Assembly: GCF_005843985.1 (NCBI RefSeq)
Contig: NZ_CP040463.1
Location: 541,001 to 605,000, forward strand
Source of the DNA: Caminibacter mediatlanticus TB-2
GTDB lineage: Bacteria > Campylobacterota > Campylobacteria > Campylobacterales > Nautiliaceae
Direction of reading: 5' to 3'
DNA: 64,000 nucleotides
Shown: piece after piece, positions 45,750 to 56,400 of the stretch
How the letters are laid out: every line of letters begins with the position of its first letter
Numbering within the stretch: the stretch's first letter is position 1
Made by a program: the position numbers and the translations under genes
The notes under the pieces: model-generated
The model's input: the letters and a program-made list of their open reading frames with translations, nothing else
Databases searched by the model: none
What the model was told of the DNA's origin: nothing

Positions 45750-45944
45750 ATATCTCTCTAAATAATTATAATTCGATAATTATAGGTATATAATCTTATT
45801 AAATCGAGAATTAAAGCTTTAACAGAAAATAAACTTTATCAAAATCGCATGTTATTATTGTTATTTAATAGTTAAAATCATTACCTCCCTATTCTCAAGA
45901 AGAACATTTTTTTAGAGTGTTATATCTAAAAAAGTAATTTTTTT
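45750..45944 (+). ncRNA. Candidate small RNA
   Basis: Plus-strand TATAAT at 45738-45743 after a T-rich stretch would start transcription near 45750. A hairpin TTTTTTAGA/TCTAAAAAA (45908-45916/45925-45933) followed by GTAA and TTTTTTT (45938-45944) could end it. No homologue can be named; purely signal-based. Confidence 0.3.
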
Positions 45945-46003
45945 GTTTAGTTAATTTATTAATGTTTGGTTAAAATTTGTTTTCTTTTAAAAATAATCAA
46001 TTT

Positions 46004-46028
46004 TTAAATAAAAACAATTTGTTGTTTT
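46004..46028 (-). terminator. Terminator of the Crp/Fnr-type gene
   Basis: Minus strand: AAAACAA/TTGTTTT, 7-bp stem with a 4-base loop, then TATTT, seven bases after the stop codon. Confidence 0.45.
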
Positions 46029-46034
46029 AGATGT

Positions 46035-46670
46035 TTATTTTAATTTATTCTTTAATTTTTTATAATCTAAAACTTTTATAGATTTATCACAATAACAAAT
46101 TATACCTTCATTTTTAAGTTTAGATAGTATTCTACTTAGTGTTTCAGGAGACATGTTTAGTTCTTTTGCAAGCATATATTTTTTCTTTCTTACAAATTTT
46201 TGAGGAAAATTAAGAAGTGTGTAAATTACTCTTTGAGTTGTATCATATTTTTGAAGTTTATTAAATTCAATCTCTTGCATAATTTGATTACTTAACATTT
46301 TTATTATTCTATCACTAAAAGGTGGAGAAGAAATATATTTTTTGAATTTATCATAATTAATTGCAATTAATGTAGTGTCATTTATAGTCTTAGCACTTAA
46401 ACAATAAGGTTTATTTTGTATTTGTGATATTAATCCAAAAATATCACCACATCCAAATTGATTTTTAGGAATAATTTCTCCTTTTAAGTCAGTATCATAC
46501 ATTAAAACTCCACCATTAACAATACCATAAAAGTAGTTTTTCTTCTCACCTTCATAATAGATAATATTGTCTTTTTTAAAATTTAAAATTTTTGAAAAAG
46601 ATGCTATTTCATTTAGTGTATTATCGTCTATATTAAAAAAAAGAGAAATTTGTTTGAGAGATTTTATCAT
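46035..46670 (-). CDS. Crp/Fnr-family transcription regulator
   Basis: 211 residues. A cyclic-nucleotide-binding-type beta roll (~15-125; YYEGEKKNYFYGIVNGGVLMY, FGCGDIFGLIS), a dimer helix, then a winged HTH (AKELNMSPETLSRILSKLKNEGII). No N-terminal cysteine cluster for an FNR-type Fe-S centre. Similar regulators in Campylobacterota respond to nitric oxide or oxygen, but the ligand here is unknown. The start overlaps hom by four bases. Confidence 0.82.
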   Translation of the reverse strand: MIKSLKQISLFFNIDDNTLNEIASFSKILNFKKDNIIYYEGEKKNYFYGIVNGGVLMYDTDLKGEIIPKNQFGCGDIFGLISQIQNKPYCLSAKTINDTTLIAINYDKFKKYISSPPFSDRIIKMLSNQIMQEIEFNKLQKYDTTQRVIYTLLNFPQKFVRKKKYMLAKELNMSPETLSRILSKLKNEGIICYCDKSIKVLDYKKLKNKLK

Positions 46671-47920
46671 TCTTCTATTCTAATAAAATTAATAGGTTTA
46701 ATTACAAAGTTTTGTTTTTGTATTTCATTTATTGCTTTTTTTATCTCTTTTTCTTTACATTTGTGAGTAGAAAAAAGAAGTTTAACATATCCATTTCTTG
46801 GTTTTTGTAGGAAACTTTCAATTGAGATATTATTTTTAGCTAAAATATGAGCTATTTTTTCTAAAACACCAACCTCATCGTTAACTGCTATTCTTAAATA
46901 ATATTTACTTTCAATTTCATCTATTTCTTTTAATGATACTTTTTCAATTTCAAGTGGAATTTTATATCCAAGCATAGGATTTTTGTTTCCTCTTGCAATT
47001 TCTATTATATCACTAATGACAGCACTTGAAGTAGCATCTCCCCCAGCCCCTGGTCCATAATACATTGTCTCACCTACTATATCTCCAACTACACTTACGG
47101 CATTCATAACACCATCAACTTTTGAAATCATCTCATTTTTTTTAATTAATGTAGGATGAACTCTAAGTTCAATTTCATTACTTATTTTTTTCGCAATACC
47201 AAGAAGCTTTATTTCATACCCAAACTCTTTTGCAAATTCTATATCTGTTAAATTTATATTTTCAATTCCTTCAATTAATATATCTTCTGGTTTAGCATCA
47301 ATATTATAAGCAATACTTGCTAATATTAAAAGTTTATGTGCTGCATCAAATCCACCTACATCAAAAGTAGGGTCAGCTTCTGCATATCCTTTATTTTGTG
47401 CTTCTTTTAAAACTTCATTATAATCTCTTCCTTTTTTCATTTCAGTTAAAATATAATTGCAAGTACCATTAATAATCCCTTTTATTTCTAAAATGTGATT
47501 TGCACTAAGTCCATCTCTAAGCGCTTTTATTATAGGAATTCCACCAGCAACACTTGCTTCGTATTCAAAAGGAGTTTTGGCTATTTTTTGTAGTTCAAAC
47601 CTATGATAAGCAAGTAAAGCTTTATTTGCAGTTACAACTGCTTTTTTATGAAGCAAGGCATCTTTTACAACTTCATATGCTTTATCTACCCCTCCCATTA
47701 ATTCTACTACAATATCAATTTCAGGATTTTGTGTTACTTCTTTATAGTTTGTTGTAAGAGGAATGTTAATATCTCTTTTTTTATTTAAGTCTCTTACAAC
47801 TCCTTTTACTATTTTAATCTCTTTTCCAGCTCTTGATTTTATAATTTCTCTATTTTTTAAAATATTTTTGACAACTGCTTCTCCAACTGTACCAACACCA
47901 ACAATTCCAACTTTAACCAT
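46667..47920 (-). CDS. hom: Hom: homoserine dehydrogenase
   Basis: 417 residues. [16 protein letters not shown] for NAD(P), [28 protein letters not shown] with substrate residues, and a C-terminal ACT domain (~345-417) for threonine feedback. It shares a minus-strand operon with the aminotransferase gene, overlapping by eight bases. Supplies homoserine for threonine (thrC at 57.4 kb) and methionine. Confidence 0.94.
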   Translation of the reverse strand: MVKVGIVGVGTVGEAVVKNILKNREIIKSRAGKEIKIVKGVVRDLNKKRDINIPLTTNYKEVTQNPEIDIVVELMGGVDKAYEVVKDALLHKKAVVTANKALLAYHRFELQKIAKTPFEYEASVAGGIPIIKALRDGLSANHILEIKGIINGTCNYILTEMKKGRDYNEVLKEAQNKGYAEADPTFDVGGFDAAHKLLILASIAYNIDAKPEDILIEGIENINLTDIEFAKEFGYEIKLLGIAKKISNEIELRVHPTLIKKNEMISKVDGVMNAVSVVGDIVGETMYYGPGAGGDATSSAVISDIIEIARGNKNPMLGYKIPLEIEKVSLKEIDEIESKYYLRIAVNDEVGVLEKIAHILAKNNISIESFLQKPRNGYVKLLFSTHKCKEKEIKKAINEIQKQNFVIKPINFIRIEE

Positions 47921-49124
47921 TATTTTCCTTTAAATTTTTAAGAAAATTTTTTATATTTTTTGCTGCTTGTCTAATTCTTTTTTCATTTTCAATTAATGCA
48001 ATTCTTACATATTCATCTCCATATGCACCAAATCCAATGCCAGGAGATACTGCTATATGAGCTTCTGTAAGTAATCTTTTTGAAAATTCTAAACTTCCAA
48101 GATGCTTTGCAACTTCTGGAATTTTAGCCCAAACAAACATTGTGGCAGTTGGTTTTTCTATCTCCCACCCAGCATTTGCAAAACTCTCAATCAAAACATC
48201 TCTTCTTTTTTTGTAAGTATCAACTATATCTTTTACTAAATGATTATAATCTCTAAGAGCAACAGTTGCTGCTACTTGAATTGGAGTAAACATCCCATAA
48301 TCTATCCAAGATTTATATTTTTGCAGTGCTCCAATTAGTGTTGGATTTCCTACCATAAATCCAACTCTCCATCCAGCCATATTATAACTTTTAGATAGAG
48401 TAAAACTTTCAACTGCAACTTCTTTTGCTCCTTCAACTTCAAAAATTGAAGGAGTTTTATATCCATCAAAAGTAATGTCAGCATATGCAATGTCACTAAT
48501 AATATAGAGTCCTTCTTTTTTAGCAAAATCTACAGCCTTTTTATAAAATTCTTTATCAACTGTAACAGTTGTTGGATTATGAGGAAAGTTTAATACTAAA
48601 AATTTTGGTTTTGGGACAGATTCAATCATAGCTTGATGTAACTCTTTAAAAAATTCATCTTGGTTTAATTCATATTTCTCATTGTATGTAAGTTTTACTT
48701 TTCTAACACTTGCACCCGCTAACATAAAAGCATATGAATGAATTGGATATGTTGGGTCTGGGACAATTGCAACATCTCCAACATTAGTAATAGCTTGTGT
48801 CAAATGAACATATCCTTCTTTACTTCCCATAGTAACGACAGCTTCTGTTTCTGGATTTAGAGTAACTCCATATCTTCTTGCATACCAATTACAAATTGCT
48901 TCTCTTAATTTATAAATTCCTTTACTTATTGAATATCTATGGTTTTTAGGTTTTTTAGCTGCTTCAATTAACTTATCAACAATTGGTTTTGGAGTTGGTC
49001 CATCTGGATTTCCCATTGAAAAATCTATTATATCCTCACCGGCTCTTCTTGCTTGAAGTTTCAAATCATTAATTACTGCAAATATGTAATTTGGAAGCCT
49101 TTCTATTCTTTCAAAATGATTCAT
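47913..49124 (-). CDS. Class I aminotransferase (AspC/AlaC/DapL-like)
   Basis: 403 residues, fold-type I PLP enzyme. [19 protein letters not shown], and the PLP lysine in [15 protein letters not shown] are clear. Similar proteins upstream of hom in Campylobacter are annotated as aspartate or LL-diaminopimelate aminotransferases. The substrate cannot be settled by eye. Confidence 0.82.
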   Translation of the reverse strand: MNHFERIERLPNYIFAVINDLKLQARRAGEDIIDFSMGNPDGPTPKPIVDKLIEAAKKPKNHRYSISKGIYKLREAICNWYARRYGVTLNPETEAVVTMGSKEGYVHLTQAITNVGDVAIVPDPTYPIHSYAFMLAGASVRKVKLTYNEKYELNQDEFFKELHQAMIESVPKPKFLVLNFPHNPTTVTVDKEFYKKAVDFAKKEGLYIISDIAYADITFDGYKTPSIFEVEGAKEVAVESFTLSKSYNMAGWRVGFMVGNPTLIGALQKYKSWIDYGMFTPIQVAATVALRDYNHLVKDIVDTYKKRRDVLIESFANAGWEIEKPTATMFVWAKIPEVAKHLGSLEFSKRLLTEAHIAVSPGIGFGAYGDEYVRIALIENEKRIRQAAKNIKNFLKNLKENNG

Positions 49125-49903
49125 TCTAATCCTTTTATAAAAATTCCTCTTTTAATATTTTCTTTTGTAAAATTATCTCTAATTTTTATGTATAAGCACT
49201 GTTTTGGAATATTAATTATTATTTGTCTTTGTAAATTATTGTTTGTAATTATATTTAAAAGATTTAAATTTTTGTCATAAAAAGCAATATATGGATGAAA
49301 ATTATCATATTTTGAAGTTTTAATTAAAGCTTTTTTAAAATTATTTGTATTAAACCAATATTCACCTTTAATATTTAAAAAATTTTGAGTTTTTTGAGTA
49401 ATTAAAGGTGCATTAATATATTCATTTTGACAATCTATATAATAAGTATAATTTTGCGTTTTTTTTATATTTGTTACATTACAGCCATAATTTTTAATTT
49501 CTTTAATGAAATTTAGAGGGTCAATATAGTGATTTGATTGCATTTCAAGAGTTATTTTATATATATTGTTTTTTTTATTTATCTTTATTGGATAAAAATA
49601 ATAATAACCAAGGTTATTAAGTGTATTATAAAGAGTTTTTGTGTTAAAGATAGGATTATTATTTACAAAAATAAAAGTAGGATGAATATTTTTAGGTTTT
49701 TCAAAAAAAAGTTCAATTAAACCATTTTCTTTTAAAATTGTAATAACATCTTCAATTGAAGAGACATTATTATCTTTTATTAATGTTTGAATCAATCCTT
49801 TATATTGGATATATGTTTTATTTCCAATTAAATTTATTATTAAATTTTCATATTTAGCAAAAGCAAAAGTAAGTACTAAAAAAAAAATTACTAATTTTTT
49901 CAT
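49121..49903 (-). CDS. Periplasmic protein of unknown function
   Basis: 260 residues. Signal peptide [16 protein letters not shown], no lipobox. The rest is rich in N, I, K and Y, with no motif I recognise. Overlaps its neighbours by four bases on each side, so it is translated with the RodZ-like protein and the aminotransferase. A putative periplasmic protein is found at the same place in Campylobacter. Confidence 0.6.
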   Translation of the reverse strand: MKKLVIFFLVLTFAFAKYENLIINLIGNKTYIQYKGLIQTLIKDNNVSSIEDVITILKENGLIELFFEKPKNIHPTFIFVNNNPIFNTKTLYNTLNNLGYYYFYPIKINKKNNIYKITLEMQSNHYIDPLNFIKEIKNYGCNVTNIKKTQNYTYYIDCQNEYINAPLITQKTQNFLNIKGEYWFNTNNFKKALIKTSKYDNFHPYIAFYDKNLNLLNIITNNNLQRQIIINIPKQCLYIKIRDNFTKENIKRGIFIKGLE

Positions 49904-50757
49904 GGAGTTTGACCTTTTTTTAGAAATTGATATTTTCCATTTTTAATTAAAATTCTTACAATTTTTTTTGTATTAGGAGTTATTGTTTGATTTCCATATT
50001 TAATAGTTACTTCTCCATGACCAAATTTTATAAAGAAATTTTTACCTTTGAAGGTTTTTGTTTTTGAAGTGAGATATTCTGATGTTTTATTTGTATCAAG
50101 ATTTTTGATTCTATACCATACTAATTTTTGAGGAATAATAGTAATTTGATTTAAAATAGCTTTTTTTTCTTGTGTTAGATTGATTTCTTTTGTCGGATTA
50201 GTTATATTTGTTTCCAAAGTGTTAGCGATAATAGATTGAGTTTTATTTGTTTCTTGTGATAAGTTTTTATCTGTTAAATTATTTTCAATTATAGTAGTAG
50301 TGACATTATTTTTTAAAGTTAATTTGTTTTGAGTTTTGTTTGATTCTAACGAATTATTTATTTCTGTTATATTTGTAGTTGTTAATTTGTTGTTAGTTGT
50401 ATTGTTCTCATTTTCATTTGTATAGTTTTTATAAAGTAATATTGCAGATGATATTAGTAAGATTATTCCTAATATAAAGATTATATAATTTTTTTCTTTT
50501 TTTATAGAGGGTTCTTTTTCTTGAATAATTGTTTCCTCTTTAATTTCAGTATGATTAATTTGATTATATTCTTCAATTATATCACTTAAATCAACATTAA
50601 ATTCTCTTTCAATAATTTTTATAAAACCTAAAAATTTTACTTTTGGTATTTTTTCATACTCTTTATTTTTTATAAATCTAAGAGAAATTGGAGATATTTT
50701 TGTTCTTTTACTTATTTCATCAATAGAAAACTGTTCAAAAAATTTATTAGCACTCAT
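49900..50757 (-). CDS. RodZ-like membrane-anchored HTH protein
   Basis: 285 residues. N-terminal HTH (~8-62; FSIDEISKRTKISPISLRFIKNKEYEKIP), a single transmembrane helix (~93-113, YIIFILGIILLISSAILLY), then a ~85-residue linker made mostly of N, T, E, K and L (NNTTNNKLTTTNITEINNSL), then a small periplasmic domain (~200-285). This is the RodZ layout, the MreB-linked cell-shape factor. The linker is extreme even for an AT-rich genome. Confidence 0.65.
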   Translation of the reverse strand: MSANKFFEQFSIDEISKRTKISPISLRFIKNKEYEKIPKVKFLGFIKIIEREFNVDLSDIIEEYNQINHTEIKEETIIQEKEPSIKKEKNYIIFILGIILLISSAILLYKNYTNENENNTTNNKLTTTNITEINNSLESNKTQNKLTLKNNVTTTIIENNLTDKNLSQETNKTQSIIANTLETNITNPTKEINLTQEKKAILNQITIIPQKLVWYRIKNLDTNKTSEYLTSKTKTFKGKNFFIKFGHGEVTIKYGNQTITPNTKKIVRILIKNGKYQFLKKGQTP

Positions 50758-51412
50758 TTGTTATCCTATCTATTAAAATTCCAGCAGCAACAGAGACATT
50801 TAAAGAATCAAATTCTCTTTTCATCTCAATAGTAATTACTTCGTCAAGTTTTTGTTTTATCTTTTTATTTAAACCTTCGCCTTCATTACCCAATATTAGT
50901 GCTATTTTATTTTTTCTTGAAGGTTTACATTTGCCTCCTAAATCAGCTCCAACTATTAAATATCCTTTTGTTTTTAAAATATTTATAACATCTAATATGT
51001 TTTTTATAGAGATAATTTTCATATCAAGTGCAGCACCTGAGCTTGTGCGAATTACTCTATCCCATTTTAGTTCATTTATTCCAGTAATAATTAACAAATC
51101 AATACCTAATGCATAAGCTGTACGCGTTATAGCTCCAATATTACCCATGTCTGTAACATTATCTAATATTAATATTTTGTCTCCTATAATATCCCAGTTT
51201 TGAGGTGTAAATTCTATTTTTGCAAAAAAACCTTGATGGTTTGAGTTTTTACTTAATTTTTGAGCTAATTTGTTATCTATAAATTTTATTTCAAAATTTT
51301 GAAATTTTTTTAGCTCATTTTTATTAAGTTTTCTTGCAATTAAAATTTCTTTAACAATATCAGGATGTTTTTGTATTATATATTCTACTATTCTTTTTCC
51401 ATAAACTATCAT
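50747..51412 (-). CDS. rlmB: RlmB-like 2'-O-ribose methyltransferase (SPOUT)
   Basis: 221 residues. N-terminal substrate-binding segment (YGKRIVEYIIQKHPDIVKEIL) and SPOUT knot motifs: LDNVTDMGNIGAITRTAYALG, LILGNEGEGL, IEMKREFDSLNVSVAAGILI. Methylates 23S rRNA G2251 in E. coli; a tRNA target is possible. Overlaps the RodZ-like gene by 11 bases. Confidence 0.85.
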   Translation of the reverse strand: MIVYGKRIVEYIIQKHPDIVKEILIARKLNKNELKKFQNFEIKFIDNKLAQKLSKNSNHQGFFAKIEFTPQNWDIIGDKILILDNVTDMGNIGAITRTAYALGIDLLIITGINELKWDRVIRTSSGAALDMKIISIKNILDVINILKTKGYLIVGADLGGKCKPSRKNKIALILGNEGEGLNKKIKQKLDEVITIEMKREFDSLNVSVAAGILIDRITNEC

Positions 51413-51454
51413 AGTAAGTATTTTATCAAAATTAAATGATAATTAAACTAAAAA

Positions 51455-52237
51455 TTAAAGAGTTTTATAAATTTCTTTTGCACTTTTAGAAGAAATTTTT
51501 GCAAGAAGTTTTGATTTTTCTTTTTTTGGCAATGGTAAATTCAAAATTTCATCATATGTTAATGAAAGAGTATTTGCTTTTTCACCTTTATCGATTACTA
51601 CAACCCATTCACCTTTTGTATTTTCAATATTGATATCTTTAACTTTTCCTTTAATAAATGTTTCGTGGAGTTTAGTTAATTCTTTTGCTAAGAAAATCGT
51701 TCTATTTGGTATTTTTTCTTTTAATTCATTTAATAATTTCTCAATCCTATGAGGAGATTCATAAAGAATTGAGATTTTTTGAGAATTAATTACTTCATTT
51801 AATTTTTTTTCTCTTTCACTTCCCTTATGCGGTAAAAAACCATAAAAAATAAACTCTCCTTCAAATCCGCTTGCAACAAAAGCCGTTATGGCAGCATTAG
51901 GACCTGGAATTACAGTATAAGGGATATTATGTTTTTGAGCGAATTTAACAAGTTTACTTCCAGGGTCGCTAATTCCTGGCATTCCAGCATCACTTACATA
52001 TCCTACATTTTTAGTTTTTAAAATTTCAGGGTCTAATTTTTGAAGAATTTTATCTTCGTTATGTGAGTGCATTGAGATAAATTCTTTATTTTTATAATCG
52101 ATATTTAAAAGGTTTAGTAGTTTTTTAGTAACTCTTGTATCTTCACAAAAGAGAATTTCAGAAGTTTTAAGGGCTGAAATAGCCCTTTTTGAGATGTCTT
52201 CTAAATTTCCAATGGGAGTTGGTATTAAAGTTAGCAA
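51455..52237 (-). CDS. rsmI: RsmI: 16S rRNA 2'-O-methyltransferase (C1402)
   Basis: 260 residues. LIPTPIGNLEDISKRAISAL, FCEDTRVTKKLL, VSDAGMPGISDPG, VIPGPNAAITAFVASGF, FYGFLPHK are the RsmI (tetrapyrrole-methylase fold) signatures. Starts directly after rpmE on the minus strand. Confidence 0.94.
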   Translation of the reverse strand: MLTLIPTPIGNLEDISKRAISALKTSEILFCEDTRVTKKLLNLLNIDYKNKEFISMHSHNEDKILQKLDPEILKTKNVGYVSDAGMPGISDPGSKLVKFAQKHNIPYTVIPGPNAAITAFVASGFEGEFIFYGFLPHKGSEREKKLNEVINSQKISILYESPHRIEKLLNELKEKIPNRTIFLAKELTKLHETFIKGKVKDINIENTKGEWVVVIDKGEKANTLSLTYDEILNLPLPKKEKSKLLAKISSKSAKEIYKTL

Positions 52238-52438
52238 TTATGCTAAGCCGTATTTTTTCTTAAATTTATCTACTTTTCCACCTCTATCAATGTTTCTTTC
52301 TTTACCTGTAAAGAATGGGTGACACTCATTACAAACTTCAATTCTAAGAGTTGGTTTTGTTGATAATACTTTAAAAGTATGACCACAAGTACAAGTTACA
52401 GTACATTCAACATATTCTGGATGAATACCTTTTTTCAT
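52238..52438 (-). CDS. rpmE: RpmE: 50S ribosomal protein L31
   Basis: 66 residues, zinc-binding C+ form with C-T-C (TCTCGH) and CNEC (VCNECHPFF) pairs. MKKGIHPEY opening and PFFTGKE are conserved. Head of the rpmE-rsmI-rlmB-... minus-strand series, with a 240-base AT-rich spacer upstream in which I see no gene. Confidence 0.95.
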   Translation of the reverse strand: MKKGIHPEYVECTVTCTCGHTFKVLSTKPTLRIEVCNECHPFFTGKERNIDRGGKVDKFKKKYGLA

Positions 52439-52661
52439 AATTATCCTTTATTAGGTTTTTAAGTTTGAAATTTTACTTTTTTAATCTTAAAGTTTACTTA
52501 ATTTAAGCTTTTTATAAGAAAAATAATAAAAGCAATAAAAGTTTAAATGATTTAAAGATTGAATTAAATATTTATGAGTTAGAATTTAAGAAAATTTAAT
52601 TAATAAAAATTTTTTATTACTAATATAAATCCACTAAAAAAGTGTCAGAGATTTTTATAAA

Positions 52662-52694
52662 TAGACAAAAAAACCAAAAATTAACTTCTTGGTT
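52662..52694 (-). terminator. Terminator overlapping the RRM protein stop codon
   Basis: Minus strand: AACCAA (52694-52689) pairs with TTGGTT (52677-52672), with further A-T pairs inside, then TTTTT. The stop codon lies in the loop. Confidence 0.65.
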
Positions 52695-52932
52695 CTCTTG
52701 GTCTTGCTTCGTTAACTCTTAGTCTTCTTCCTAAAAATTCTTTACCATCAAGTTCTTCAATAGCTGTTTCAGCTCCGCTTTCCATTTCTATAAAACCAAA
52801 ACCTTTGCTTCTTCCAGTTTCTCTATCATTGATTATTTTTGCTGATAGTACTTCGCCATATTGTGAGAATAGTTCTTTTAGCTCTTCTGCATTAGCGTCG
52901 TAATTAATGTTTCCTACGTAAATTGTTTTCAT
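52681..52932 (-). CDS. RRM-domain RNA-binding protein
   Basis: 83 residues, a single RNA recognition motif. RNP2 is IYVGNI at 3-8 and RNP1 KGFGFIEM at ~44-51; a short basic tail (ARPREPRS) follows. Similar to small RRM proteins of cyanobacteria and many Campylobacterota, which are RNA chaperone-like and often cold- or stress-linked. Monocistronic with its own terminator. Confidence 0.85.
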   Translation of the reverse strand: MKTIYVGNINYDANAEELKELFSQYGEVLSAKIINDRETGRSKGFGFIEMESGAETAIEELDGKEFLGRRLRVNEARPREPRS

Positions 52933-53026
52933 TGTTCTTCCTAAAATTAAATTTGCATTGACATTATAACGCTAAAAAATAAAAAAAGCAAATAAAATGA
53001 TAAAATTCTTATAAAAAAGGTTAAAA

Positions 53027-53467
53027 ATGAGTGAAATTAATATTAAAAAAAATTATTTTGAATTTAAAAATGCTTTAAGTAAAGGTGATACTAAATCAGC
53101 AGAAGAAGCATTTAGAAAAGCTTTTGAGGATGCTTTTGTGCTTTATCAATTAAAACTTACAAACAATGAAAAGTTTAATTTGCAAAATGATGAAGAGTTA
53201 TTTGCAGTTGTTACTTTATTTGATAATATGATTGGCTTTTGGAAAGAAGGGCTTATAGATGAAGGAATTGCATTTGCTGAATCAATGATTGATTTAGTGG
53301 ATTCACCAAAGTTAAAAGAGATGTTTAAAGGATATTCTCTTGGAATGCAAGCTGGTCTTAGTGTAGATGAGTTTTTAAAAGAATATGTTGATTTAAGTAA
53401 AATAGATGCAGAATTTCCTCAATTTTTATGTAATTTCAAAGAAAAAATAAAAGAGTTAATTGATTGA
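53027..53467 (+). CDS. Hypothetical helical protein
   Basis: 146 residues, predicted almost all helix (ALSKGDTKSAEEAFRKAFEDAFVLYQ), no signal peptide or motif I recognise. Preceded by TATAAA-like sequence and AAAAAAGG. Convergent with dnaE, overlapping its 3' end by 12 bases. Confidence 0.55.
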   Translation: MSEINIKKNYFEFKNALSKGDTKSAEEAFRKAFEDAFVLYQLKLTNNEKFNLQNDEELFAVVTLFDNMIGFWKEGLIDEGIAFAESMIDLVDSPKLKEMFKGYSLGMQAGLSVDEFLKEYVDLSKIDAEFPQFLCNFKEKIKELID

Positions 53468-56400
53468 TGTTTTAATATTTGTTGTAACTTTAAAGCTATA
53501 TCCAAAAGGAGTTTTAAGATGAAGTATTGCTTTTTTATTTCCAGGATTTTTTGTTAGTTTATTATAAATTTCAATTAACTCTTCTTCATAATTTTCGCTT
53601 AAATTAAATTCAATTAAACAAACTTCTTCTTTTGTTGCTGCCTTTTCATTTGCTGCTTCATTTAGTGGCATAATTTTTTTACACGTAATTCTTAAAAATT
53701 CTCCCACTTTATCAACATATGCTTTTATTGCAATAGGTTTATCTTTATCCATTTCATTTAAAATATTTAAATCTCTCTCAAATACCATTACATCAAATTT
53801 ACCATGATAGTCCATTATACTTACAATAGCAAATTTATTTCCTTTTTTTGAAATTCTAACTTTCATTGATTCAACTTTTCCTATAAATAATGCTTCTTTT
53901 CCAATTATTTCTTCAATTTCGCTTGATAGGTTATATTTTATTTTTTGAATCTCTTCTTTATATGGGTCAAGTGGATGGGCTGAGACATAAAATCCAAGAG
54001 TTTCATACTCTCCATCAAGCAAAGTTTTTGTGTCAAACTCATCTGTTATATTTATTTCTAATTTTTCTTCAACTTCATTTTCTTCAACTATATCAGCAAA
54101 TAAGGAGTTTTTATGATTAATTGCATTTTTTCTATCTTCAATTCTTTTTTTAAATTCAAGCATATTTTCTAAGTTTTGTAGTAATGTTTTTCTTGAATAT
54201 CCAAAGCTATCCATTGCACCTGATTTTATTAATTGTTCAAGTACTTTTTTATTAACTTTACTTGTGTCTATTTTTAAAATAAAATCTTCTAAATCACTAA
54301 ATGGTCGATTTGTAACAATACTCTCAATTGCTTTACTTCCAACTCCTTTAATTGCACTAAGTCCAAAAAGAATTTTATTTTTTACAGGTGTAAATTCATA
54401 ATTTGATTTATTTACATCGGGCGGTAAAACCTCAATTTGCATAGATTTTGCTTCGTCAATATACTTAGCTATTTTTTCAGTATTATCGGCCTCATAACTT
54501 AATAAACTTGCAAAAAATTCTGTTGGATAATATGTCTTTAAAAATGCCGTTTGATATGTAATCATTGCATAAGCAGCTGAATGGGATTTATTAAATCCAT
54601 ATCCAGCAAATTTTTCAATTAAATTAAATAAGCTTTTTGCATTTTCATATGAAAAGCCTCTTTTTGCTGCCCTTGTTGCAAATTCTTCTACATATTTTGC
54701 CATCAAATCAGCTTTTTTCTTACCCATAGCCCTTCTAATAATATCTGCTTCACCTAAGCTAAATCCTCCAATTGCTTGGACTATTTGCATGACTTGTTCT
54801 TGGTATACAATAACTCCATATGTTGGCTTTAAAATTGGTTTTAATACTTCTTCAAATTCATCAAAGAAATAACTAATCTCTTTTCTTCCATGTTTTCTTT
54901 CAATATAATCATCAAGCATTCCTGCATCCATAGGTCCTGGTCTATATAGGGCAAGCATAGCGATTATATCTTCAAAATTTTCTGGTTTTAATCTTTTAGC
55001 TAAATCTTGCATACCATCTGATTCAATTTGAAACAGACCAAGTGTTTTTCCTGATTGAATTAATTTAAATACTTTTTCATCATCTAAACTTAAATCATCA
55101 ATGTCAATATCTTTATTCTGATTTTGTTTTATATTTTTAATTGCTTTGTCAATAACAGTTAAAGTTTTTAGTCCTAAAAAGTCAAATTTAATCAAATCAA
55201 CAGGTTCAAGATAATTTAAAGAGTATTGAGTTGTATGAAAATCGTCATTTTCATCTTGTTTATATAAAGGAGATTTATTCCAAAGTTTTGTATCGCTTAT
55301 AACTACTCCTGCTGCATGTTTTCCTGTATTTCTTTTAAGACCTTCAAGTGCTTCTCCAAATGAATATAATCTTTCATATAAAGGTTCTTCATTCACAATT
55401 TCTTGAATTTTTGGTTCTAACTCTTTTGCTTCTTTTAAAGTAATTCCAAGTTTATCAGGAATTAATTTTACAAACTTATCAGCAGTTGAATATTCTATTC
55501 CAAAAATTCTTGCAATATCTCTTAAAACACCTTTTGCAAGTAATGAACCAAATGTTACAACTTGTGCTACATTCTCTTTTCCATATTTGTGTTGGACATA
55601 TTCAATAACTTCTTCTCTTCTTTCTTGGCAAAAGTCAACATCAATATCTGGCATTGAAACTCTCTCAGGGTTTAAAAATCTCTCAAAAAGCAATCCATAT
55701 TTAATAGGGTCAATATTTGTAATTTCTAAAACATATGCAACTAAACTTCCAGCTGCACTTCCTCTTCCAGGTCCTACTGGAATTTTATTACCATCTCCTC
55801 TTATGTGTCTACTTGGGTCTTTTGCATAGTTAATAAAATCCCAAACTATTAGCATATATCCCGGAAATTTCATTTTTTTAATAATATCAATTTCATATTC
55901 AAGTCTTTTTTTATACTCTTCGTGAAGTTCTTTTGGGATTTTTTTTAGTCTTTTTTTTAGGCCCTCATAACATTTATATTCAAAATATTCTACATCACTA
56001 TCAATTTCTAATCCCTCTTTTTTTGCATACTCTTTTGTGAATTTAAAAGTAGGAGGAGTTGGATTTCCAAGAGGTATTTCAAGATTAATCTCTTCTAAAA
56101 TTTTATTATTTTCTAATGCCTCAGGCAAATCTTTAAATAACTCTTCATATTCCTCTTTTGATTTTAAATAAAACTCTCCAATATCATATTTTCTATGTAC
56201 ATCATCGAATTGTTTATTACTTTCAATGCACTCTAATGCATCTTTATAAATATAGTCTTCTTTACTTAAATAGAAAATATTAGTAGATGCAATTAAGGGG
56301 ATATTTGTCTCTTTTGAGAGAGTTATTAAATCATTTTCTATTAAATTTTCTTCTTTTTTATCTCTTCTAATTTCTAAAAATAAGTTTTTAAAATCATTTT

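Larger units (their letters stand above)
45704..46034. other. 331-base gap between convergent genes
   Basis: No ORF of note. It holds the porin terminator, TATAAT at 45738-45743, two ATAATTAT palindromes (45762-45769, 45776-45783) either side of AATTCG, a 9-bp hairpin with a T7 tail (45908-45944) and the Crp-type gene terminator (46004-46028). A small RNA is possible; see the separate entry. Confidence 0.6.

Noticed and set aside
52634-52665. Sequence AGTGTCAGAG resembling the right end of the IS with its flank (AGTGCCAGAG)
   Set aside because: Only ~10 bases match, part of the match is target DNA rather than IS, and there is no second end or transposase remnant.
52439-52680. RNA gene in the 240-base spacer between rpmE and the RRM gene
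   Set aside because: Apart from the RRM terminator it is featureless A+T-rich sequence with no tRNA-like arms.
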